Shown one piece after another: positions 14,195 through 19,119 of a stretch of DNA of 19,119 bases (position 1 is its first letter; each line of letters starts with the position of its first letter). Both the position numbers and the translations under genes were made by a program. The stretch is from CAYZJV01 sp964478945 (GTDB lineage: Bacteria; Spirochaetota; Spirochaetia; Sphaerochaetales; Sphaerochaetaceae). The stretch spans positions 1-19,119 of the forward strand of contig CAYZJV010000055.1 in NCBI GenBank assembly GCA_964478945.1. Direction: 5' to 3'. The notes below the pieces were generated by a model that was not told where the DNA came from, did no database searches, and worked only from the letters and a program-made list of their open reading frames with translations.

Positions 14195-14203
14195 CTTCGT
14201 ATG

Positions 14204-14341
14204 TCACGGTACTTCGTGGGCGATGTGGCCACTACCGCGGCAGGGTTCCAGTGGAATACCGATATATTCCACGCCTCCTTCTTTCAACGTCTCTGCCCAA
14301 GATCGAAGTTTGGGAATAAGTCTGCATGCTATCCTTGATGT
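14204..14341 (-). other. Coding-like open stretch in frame after the XRE stop
   Basis: After the TGA of the XRE gene (14342-14344) the same frame stays open for 45 codons to a second TGA (14204-14206). There is no start codon early in it, so it would only be expressed by readthrough. The second half (for example LKEGGVEYIGIPLEPCRG) has a composition and codon use like real genes in this window. It could be a lost C-terminal part of the regulator, the remnant of another gene, or chance. I do not recognise a family. Confidence 0.3.
14251..14272. other. Perfect inverted repeat downstream of the XRE gene
   Basis: GTGGAATA (14251-14258) and TATTCCAC (14265-14272) form an 8-bp stem with a 6-nt loop. 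No T-run follows on the - strand; on the + strand a pyrimidine-rich CCTTCTTTC comes shortly after. It could help end either convergent transcript. It lies inside the open stretch after the XRE stop. Confidence 0.4.
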
Positions 14342-14566
14342 TCAGGACTCTTTCGAAGGATACTGTGTCTCTGCATACATAATGATTTCGGAGACACGCA
14401 TATTGAGAACAGACGCAATCTTCTCCATGGTTTCGATTCTTGGTACGCAACGTCCCGATTCGATGAAGTACAACTGGCTACGCGAAATTCCTGTTTGCAC
14501 AACAAGTTTGTCCTGCGAGTAGCCAGCCTTGACTCTCAAATCCCTTATCGCTTTTCCAACATCCAT
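14342..14566 (-). CDS. Small XRE-family (HTH_3) transcriptional regulator
   Basis: A 74-residue protein that is essentially one Cro/C1-type helix-turn-helix domain: IRDLRVKAGYSQDKLVVQTG, then the recognition helix region ISRSQLYFIESGRCVPRIETMEKIASVLN. It would bind DNA as a dimer, often as a repressor; it has no added sensor domain. The ATG at 14566 lacks a Shine-Dalgarno sequence, and a TTTACA-17-TATTGT promoter places the transcript start at about the ATG, so a leaderless mRNA is likely. It lies downstream of the MFS gene on the same strand but has its own promoter. Targets are unknown; the inverted repeats in its upstream region are candidates. A coding-like stretch continues in frame after its TGA. 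Confidence 0.8.
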   Translation of the reverse strand: MDVGKAIRDLRVKAGYSQDKLVVQTGISRSQLYFIESGRCVPRIETMEKIASVLNMRVSEIIMYAETQYPSKES

Positions 14567-14572
14567 GTCATA

Positions 14573-14601
14573 ACAATACGTTCGTTTTTAATTAATGTAA
14601 A
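14573..14601 (-). promoter_or_regulatory. Promoter of the XRE gene
   Basis: Read on the - strand, TTTACA (14601-14596) and TATTGT (14578-14573) are separated by exactly 17 nt. The -10 box ends 7 nt before the A of the ATG, which puts +1 at or next to the start codon. Confidence 0.55.
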
Positions 14602-14627
14602 GTGGTCCGAACCTCAAATGATAAAAT

Positions 14628-14700
14628 GTTTACTCTCTAAACCAGTTAAGTATAACTATTTTACATAGTTACAGTTAGAAAAATCAAATCCAAATTTGGA
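14628..14700. repeat. Cluster of short inverted repeats upstream of the XRE gene
   Basis: Three perfect dyads lie in the AT-rich gap between the MFS stop and the XRE promoter. They are GTTTA-n5-TAAAC (14628-14642), TAACTAT-n5-ATAGTTA (14653-14671) and the 12-bp palindrome TCCAAATTTGGA (14689-14700). The first two share a 5-nt spacer and their centres are 27 nt apart. They may be operators for the neighbouring XRE protein. On the - strand the last palindrome is followed by TTTGATTTTTC and could also be a weak terminator for the MFS gene. Confidence 0.4.
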
Positions 14701-14719
14701 ATGTATGCTGAAACTAGTG

Positions 14720-16051
14720 TCAGATGTCGGAATCCTCGCTTTTTCCTCCATCAAACCGCATGCCGATCGCAGCATGTTTGTTCGGTTCGGTCAAGTACAA
14801 CATGAACACACCGAGCGCGCCCACGATCGCTGTGATACCAACAATGATCCAGAGGACATCCAACCCGTATGCGGTGCTGATCTGACCGCCAATCAATGGA
14901 GCCACCGCATGACCCGTTCCCATGATGACAGGAAGGATCGCATTGAATCGGGCCCGATGGGTTATCGGCGTATTGTTGGCGATATGGTAATGGGTGTTGG
15001 TGGCATCGATCACTTCACCAAGAGTGAAGACCACCGCAAGCACATAGAACCAGATTGGGGTATGTACCAAACCCATACAGGAAAATCCTATCGCATAGAG
15101 CACTCCTGCAAGAGCGATGTTCCGCAAAGGGTGGAACCGCCTGAGTGCCATCACCAAAAACGCATTGCTGAAGACCACCACCACCGCATTCAGGCTCATG
15201 ATCGAACCGTAGAGGGTGGCTCCAGCCTCACCGTAGAGTTCGGTGGTATAGAGGGGGAGGGCGAAGAGCGATTGGCTGTAGGCGAAGCTGAAGAAGGTGA
15301 TGCAGATGGCGAGTATCAACAATCGTGGACGCGAGAGCAAAGCTCCGATCCATCCTCCCTTGTACCCCTTTTCGGTTGAATCGGAATGGTAACTCGCTTC
15401 AATCGTCTTCTCATCGGGCTTGGACTCGGCAACGGTGAATCCCACGATTATGGTGGATAGGGTGCCTGCAATCGCATTGCCGAAAAACAGCCACTGTGGA
15501 GCCCTGTAGAACAACAGTCCTGCGATGAGCGGTCCCATCGCGAAACCGACATTGTGGCCGAGATAGTTGAGTGAGAAAGCCACTTGTCTGTTTTCTGTGG
15601 TGGTGATGTCGGTCATGAGGGCACTTCTGGCGGGATCTGCCGAACCATCGAACATGAGGTTGAGGATGATGAAAAAGGGGACCAAATGTGATTTTCCCAG
15701 GAACCCACAGACCATGAACATCGCGCTGGCAAGCAATTGACTGGCGATCATGACCCGTTTTCGTCCGATCTTGTCGGCAAGTCTCCCGCCTACGAATGAT
15801 CCGGGAAGGTATGCCAAAGCGGTGAAGAACATGAAGGTTCCCGCCCATGCATCGCTGTAGCCGAGATGTTGTGTAAGCAACAACACCATGAACGGATAGA
15901 CGAAGATGCCGAGTCCGTTCATGATGGTGGCGAAAAACAGTGCGTACACCGGTTTGGGAAGTCCCTTGTAGAGGTTGATCATCCCCCGGAGGCCCTGTGT
16001 ATGTGTTGGTTCCATGGATGCCATGGTAGCGATACCACGTAACTGTGGCAA
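14720..16051 (-). CDS. Major facilitator superfamily transporter
   Basis: A protein of up to 443 residues with about 12 hydrophobic segments in two halves. Motif A of the MFS is clear between helices 2 and 3: GGRLADKIGRKR (88-99). The helix 4-5 region contains LNYLGHNVGFAMGPLIAGLLF, as in drug:H+ antiporter-type exporters such as the MdtH/YdeE group. It sits in the inner membrane and probably exports a small molecule by proton antiport; the substrate cannot be told. The longest form starts with TTG at 16051, 12 nt after the adhE stop, with GAGG 9 nt upstream. Internal ATGs at 16024 and 16015 lack a ribosome site but are possible. It is almost certainly co-transcribed with adhE. Confidence 0.85.
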   Translation of the reverse strand: MPQLRGIATMASMEPTHTQGLRGMINLYKGLPKPVYALFFATIMNGLGIFVYPFMVLLLTQHLGYSDAWAGTFMFFTALAYLPGSFVGGRLADKIGRKRVMIASQLLASAMFMVCGFLGKSHLVPFFIILNLMFDGSADPARSALMTDITTTENRQVAFSLNYLGHNVGFAMGPLIAGLLFYRAPQWLFFGNAIAGTLSTIIVGFTVAESKPDEKTIEASYHSDSTEKGYKGGWIGALLSRPRLLILAICITFFSFAYSQSLFALPLYTTELYGEAGATLYGSIMSLNAVVVVFSNAFLVMALRRFHPLRNIALAGVLYAIGFSCMGLVHTPIWFYVLAVVFTLGEVIDATNTHYHIANNTPITHRARFNAILPVIMGTGHAVAPLIGGQISTAYGLDVLWIIVGITAIVGALGVFMLYLTEPNKHAAIGMRFDGGKSEDSDI

Positions 16052-16063
16052 GACATATTTCCT

Positions 16064-18748
16064 CTACTCTTTCCAAGGCCTCCCATAATAGGAATCGAGA
16101 TACAGCTGCTTGATCTGGGGTATCAGGGGATAGCGTGGATTCGTTCCGGTGCATTGATCGTCGAAAGCCCTCTCGGAGAGCTCGTCCACCATCGCAAGAA
16201 ACTCCTTCTCAGCCACTCCCCATGCCTGTATGGAGGAGGGGACTCCGACTTCCTGCTTCAATTTTTCGATGGCTTCGATCAAGGCCTCCACCTTGTCCTC
16301 CATGGATGCACCCGAGGGAATATCGATATGGGGGGTGTTTTTGGTATCGTTTACCACCATGTGCAGGTAGTCGGCCGCCCTGGCGTACCGTGAGATGGCC
16401 GAAGGGAACTCGTATTGCGGGAACGATGCTTGTTTGGTGGGGGATTCGGTGGCATTGAACCGTATCACATTGGTCAACAGCAACGCATTCGCCATTCCAT
16501 GCGGGATATGGAAAGCAGCTCCCAATTTATGGGCCATCGAGTGGCATATACCCAAAAAGGCATTCGCAAACGCCATGCCGGCGATCGTCGAAGCGTTGTG
16601 CACCTTCTCGCGAGCCTTCTTGTCGGTTGCTCCATGGTGATAGGCCGAGGGAAGATACTTGAATATGAGACGGATCGCCTCCAAGGACAACCCATTGGTG
16701 TAATCGGTCGACATGGTCGAAGCAAGCGCCTCGATCGCATGGGTCAACACATCGATACCACAGGCAGCGGTGAGGGACTTCGGCTGTCCGAGTGCGAGCT
16801 CGCTGTCGACGATGGCCATGTTGGGAGTGAGCGAATAATCGGCGATCGCCCATTTCATGCCGGTCTGCTCATCGGTTATGATGGCGAATGGAGTGACCTC
16901 GCTTCCGGTTCCACTCGTGGTTGGCACGCACACGAGTTGGGCTTTCCGACCCATATCGGGGAACGAATAGATCCGCTTCTGGATATCCATGAAACGTAGC
17001 GCCAGTCCTTCGAATTTCACCTCCGGATGTTCGTAGAGGAGCCACATGATTTTGGCCGCATCCATGGGAGAGCCTCCTCCGAGCCCAATGAGGATGTCGG
17101 GTTTGAAGGAATTGATCAATTCCATCCCTTTGTTGATGGTTTGCAACGTGGGATCCGGTTTCACTTGATGGAAGCATTCGCACTCGATTCCCATTGCCTC
17201 GAGCGGTTGGGTGATCTTCTCCACCATGCCGCTGGTGAAGAGGAAGGAATCGGTGATGATGAAGGCCCTTTTCTTCCCTTTGAGTTCCTGTAGTGCGGTG
17301 GGAAGGCATCCGTATTTGAAGTAGATCTTCGGCGGTAGTTTGCACCACATCATGTTTTCCCTCCTTTCAGCGACTGTCTTGATGTTCAGCAGATGTTTCG
17401 GTCCCACATTTTCACTGATGGAATTGTTGCCCCAGCTTCCGCAGCCCAAGGTCAAGGAAGGCTCGAGCCTGAAATTGTAGATATCGCCGATCGCTCCTTG
17501 GGAGGAGGGCATGTTCACCAATACCCGACTGGTCTTGACCGTCTTGCCGAACAGGTCGATCTTCTCCTGTTCATTCTCGTCGATGTAGAGGACCGATGTG
17601 TGGCCTATTCCACCCAGCTCCACCAAAGCCTTGGCCTTTGCGGTTCCATCCCCGAACGAGTCACAGCGATACATCGCAAGGCAAGGGCTCAGCTTTTCAT
17701 GGGCGAAAGGTTCCTCTTCGGAAATCGAAGTGACTTCCCCCACCAACACCTTGGTGGTCTCGGGAACGGTGAATCCCGCGAGTGATGCGATCGTATGGGC
17801 CGATTGTCCCACAATGTTCGGATTCACCGATTTCCTTTTCGGGTCAATGATGATCTTTCCAAGCAGTTCCTGTTCATCCTTCGATAGGATATGGGCTCCC
17901 CGGGCACTCAATTCCGACTTCACCTCATCATAGATCGCCTGGTGGCAGATGATGGCCTGTTCACTGGCACATACGACTCCATGGTCGAACGTCTTCGACA
18001 TGAGGATGGAGCTCACCGCCATCCTGATGTCGGCAGTCTTGTCGATGAAGGCGGGTGTGTTGCCCGCTCCCACCCCGATGGCAGGCTTGCCACAGGAGTA
18101 GGCGCTTCGCACCATACCTGGACCACCGGTCGCAAGGATGATGGCGATGCTGGGGTGCTTCATTAAATATTCGGTCTTTTCGGGTGTGGGCTCTTCTATC
18201 CATCCGATGATATCCTCGGGAGCTCCTGCGGCAACCGCGGCATCGCGAATGATACGGGCCGCCTCGCAAGTGCATCCCTTGGCCCTGGGGTGGGGTGAGA
18301 AGATGATCGCATTGCGGGTCTTCAATGCGATCAGGGACTTGAAGATTGCTGTGGAGGTTGGATTGGTGGTGGGAATGATCCCACCTACCACTCCGATGGG
18401 TTCGGCAATCTTTTTGACTCCATAGGCGCGATCGTCATCGAGAATCCCGCAAGTCTTCTCTTCCTTGTATTTGTTGAAAATGAACTCACTGGCGAAGTGG
18501 TTCTTGATCACCTTGTCTTCGACGATTCCCATTCCGGTTTCCGCCACTGCTTGCTTGGCCAATGTGATCCTGGCATCGTTGGCTGCGATCGCCGCGGCGC
18601 GGAAGATCACATCAACTTGTTCCTGGGAATAACTCGAGAAAAGGACTTGGGCCCGTTTCACCCGTTCGATCAACTGTCGAAGGGGTGTCTGGCCTTCGAA
18701 GCCTTCCTTTTCAATTTGTTGTTCTTTGACTGGCTCATTCTTCTTCAT
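16064..18748 (-). CDS. adhE: Bifunctional aldehyde-alcohol dehydrogenase
   Basis: An 894-residue protein that reduces acetyl-CoA to acetaldehyde and then ethanol with two NADH, regenerating NAD+ in fermentation. The N-terminal CoA-acylating aldehyde dehydrogenase spans about 20-450: IIPTTNPTSTAIFK (124-137), GVGAGNTPAFID (225-236) and the catalytic Cys260 in FDHGVVCASEQ. The C-terminal iron-dependent alcohol dehydrogenase has GLGGGSPMDAAKIMW (555-569) and PTTSGTGSEVTPFA. Its Fe ligands can be placed at Asp666, His670, His736 and His750, with the same spacing as E. coli AdhE. AdhE proteins form long cytoplasmic spirosome filaments. GGGAG lies 6 nt before the ATG. Relative to E. coli the N-terminus is about 14 residues longer. 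The MFS gene follows after 12 nt. Confidence 0.97.
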   Translation of the reverse strand: MKKNEPVKEQQIEKEGFEGQTPLRQLIERVKRAQVLFSSYSQEQVDVIFRAAAIAANDARITLAKQAVAETGMGIVEDKVIKNHFASEFIFNKYKEEKTCGILDDDRAYGVKKIAEPIGVVGGIIPTTNPTSTAIFKSLIALKTRNAIIFSPHPRAKGCTCEAARIIRDAAVAAGAPEDIIGWIEEPTPEKTEYLMKHPSIAIILATGGPGMVRSAYSCGKPAIGVGAGNTPAFIDKTADIRMAVSSILMSKTFDHGVVCASEQAIICHQAIYDEVKSELSARGAHILSKDEQELLGKIIIDPKRKSVNPNIVGQSAHTIASLAGFTVPETTKVLVGEVTSISEEEPFAHEKLSPCLAMYRCDSFGDGTAKAKALVELGGIGHTSVLYIDENEQEKIDLFGKTVKTSRVLVNMPSSQGAIGDIYNFRLEPSLTLGCGSWGNNSISENVGPKHLLNIKTVAERRENMMWCKLPPKIYFKYGCLPTALQELKGKKRAFIITDSFLFTSGMVEKITQPLEAMGIECECFHQVKPDPTLQTINKGMELINSFKPDILIGLGGGSPMDAAKIMWLLYEHPEVKFEGLALRFMDIQKRIYSFPDMGRKAQLVCVPTTSGTGSEVTPFAIITDEQTGMKWAIADYSLTPNMAIVDSELALGQPKSLTAACGIDVLTHAIEALASTMSTDYTNGLSLEAIRLIFKYLPSAYHHGATDKKAREKVHNASTIAGMAFANAFLGICHSMAHKLGAAFHIPHGMANALLLTNVIRFNATESPTKQASFPQYEFPSAISRYARAADYLHMVVNDTKNTPHIDIPSGASMEDKVEALIEAIEKLKQEVGVPSSIQAWGVAEKEFLAMVDELSERAFDDQCTGTNPRYPLIPQIKQLYLDSYYGRPWKE

Positions 18749-18781
18749 AATATTCTCCCAGTATTTATTAATATTACAGTA

Positions 18782-18814
18782 AACACATTAATATGTTTTA
18801 AACTGTATTTTCAA
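18782..18814 (-). promoter_or_regulatory. Candidate adhE promoter with overlapping palindrome
   Basis: On the - strand, TTGAAA (18814-18809) and TATTAA (18793-18788) are 15 nt apart. A 16-bp near-palindrome, AACACATTAATATGTT (18782-18797, one mismatched pair), covers the -10 box and could be an operator. The adhE ATG lies about 40 nt downstream. It does not match the Rex half-site that often controls adhE in other bacteria. The region is very AT-rich, so other promoters are possible. Confidence 0.4.
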
Positions 18815-18893
18815 TGCACATACTAGAGAGATTGGAATATTATGTCAATCGATAAAAAAATATTTATTAAAAAAGTTTCATCCCCATGTGTAA

Positions 18894-18924
18894 CTACCCC
18901 TCCGTCTTTCCGACGGAGGGGTAG
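18894..18924. terminator. Strong hairpin downstream of the right-edge gene
   Basis: CTACCCCTCCGTC (18894-18906) and GACGGAGGGGTAG (18912-18924) form a perfect 13-bp stem with a TTTCC loop. It lies 24 nt beyond the stop of the - strand gene at the window edge. No immediate T-run follows on the - strand (TTACACATGGGG); T-rich sequence comes only about 20 nt later. I read it as the transcript end or 3' stabiliser of that gene, and as a barrier against readthrough into the adhE promoter. Confidence 0.6.
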
Positions 18925-18948
18925 GGAAAGGGCTTGGTATAATGAAAC

Positions 18949-19119
18949 CTATCGTTCGATGTGTTGCTCAAGGAACGTGACCATATCCAACGCTTTCGGG
19001 GGACACCCGGGTAGGGATTGGGTGAATCCGTTGGTACAGATGCCTACTCCGATGCCACACCCCGATCTACCCTTGTAGTCCTGTCCTATATGCACCTTCC
19101 TGTCGAGATCGAACAATGA
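18949..19119 (-). CDS. C-terminal fragment of an unidentified Cys-containing protein
   Basis: The - strand is open from the window edge to a TAG (complement of 18949-18951), giving 56 residues with no start in the window. The text has a distinctive pattern: DYKGRSGCGIGVGICTNGF, then SLPGCPPKALDMVTFLEQHIER. Three Cys and the GCPP motif suggest an iron-sulfur or other metal site. Similar endings occur in DUF362-type proteins, and PGCPP also occurs in NuoB-like subunits, but I cannot choose a family from this piece. Codon use (GGA, ATC, GAG) fits the neighbours, so coding is likely. The strong hairpin downstream fits a gene end. Confidence 0.65.
   Translation of the reverse strand, partial: SLFDLDRKVHIGQDYKGRSGCGIGVGICTNGFTQSLPGCPPKALDMVTFLEQHIER

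Noticed and set aside
14696..15379. 227-codon open frame on the + strand
   Set aside because: It is antisense to the MFS transporter gene, with low-complexity His/Glu/Arg-rich text and no ribosome site.
1..19119. CRISPR array, tRNA or rRNA genes, insertion sequence
   Set aside because: I found no regularly spaced repeats, no tRNA cloverleaf-like or rRNA segments, and no transposase motifs or paired terminal inverted repeats.

Overview
The window is bacterial, about half G+C, and reads like a spirochaete, most probably a Sphaerochaeta-type anaerobe. The support is moderate. There is a short signal-peptide beta-barrel protein ending in Phe, a complete branched-chain amino acid (BCAA) operon that uses citramalate for isoleucine, an oxygen-labile-type dihydroxyacid dehydratase, and a bifunctional AdhE. 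No rRNA or other phylogenetic marker is present, so the taxonomy is an inference.

Left edge (1-1590). The window opens in the last 45 residues of an OmpR-type response regulator. An overlapping start gives a 35-residue fragment that looks like the beginning of its histidine kinase but stops inside the first membrane segment. After a gene-poor stretch comes a monocistronic outer-membrane protein gene, closed by a strong intrinsic terminator.

Centre (1708-14194, + strand). A sigma70-type promoter drives a leader RNA and ten tightly packed genes: ilvN-ilvC-leuA-cimA-leuC-leuD-leuB-ilvE-ilvD-ilvB. Together they make valine, leucine and isoleucine from pyruvate. CimA, with LeuC, LeuD and LeuB, supplies 2-oxobutyrate, so threonine deaminase is not needed. 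Several junctions overlap by ATGA or 8 nt, and two intergenic gaps carry perfect hairpins. The leader encodes a 60-residue peptide whose last 29 codons include 18 for Ile, Leu or Val. It is followed by mutually exclusive RNA helices, one of which covers the whole ilvN Shine-Dalgarno sequence. I read this as a leader-peptide attenuator working through ribosome-binding-site sequestration, and it is the most interesting system in the window.

Right part (14195-18814, - strand, convergent with the operon). Here are adhE (acetyl-CoA to ethanol), an MFS exporter 12 nt behind it, and a small XRE-type repressor with its own, apparently leaderless, promoter. An open coding-like stretch continues in frame past the repressor's TGA.

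Right edge (18890-19119). A strong hairpin precedes the C-terminal end of a Cys-containing - strand protein cut by the window edge.
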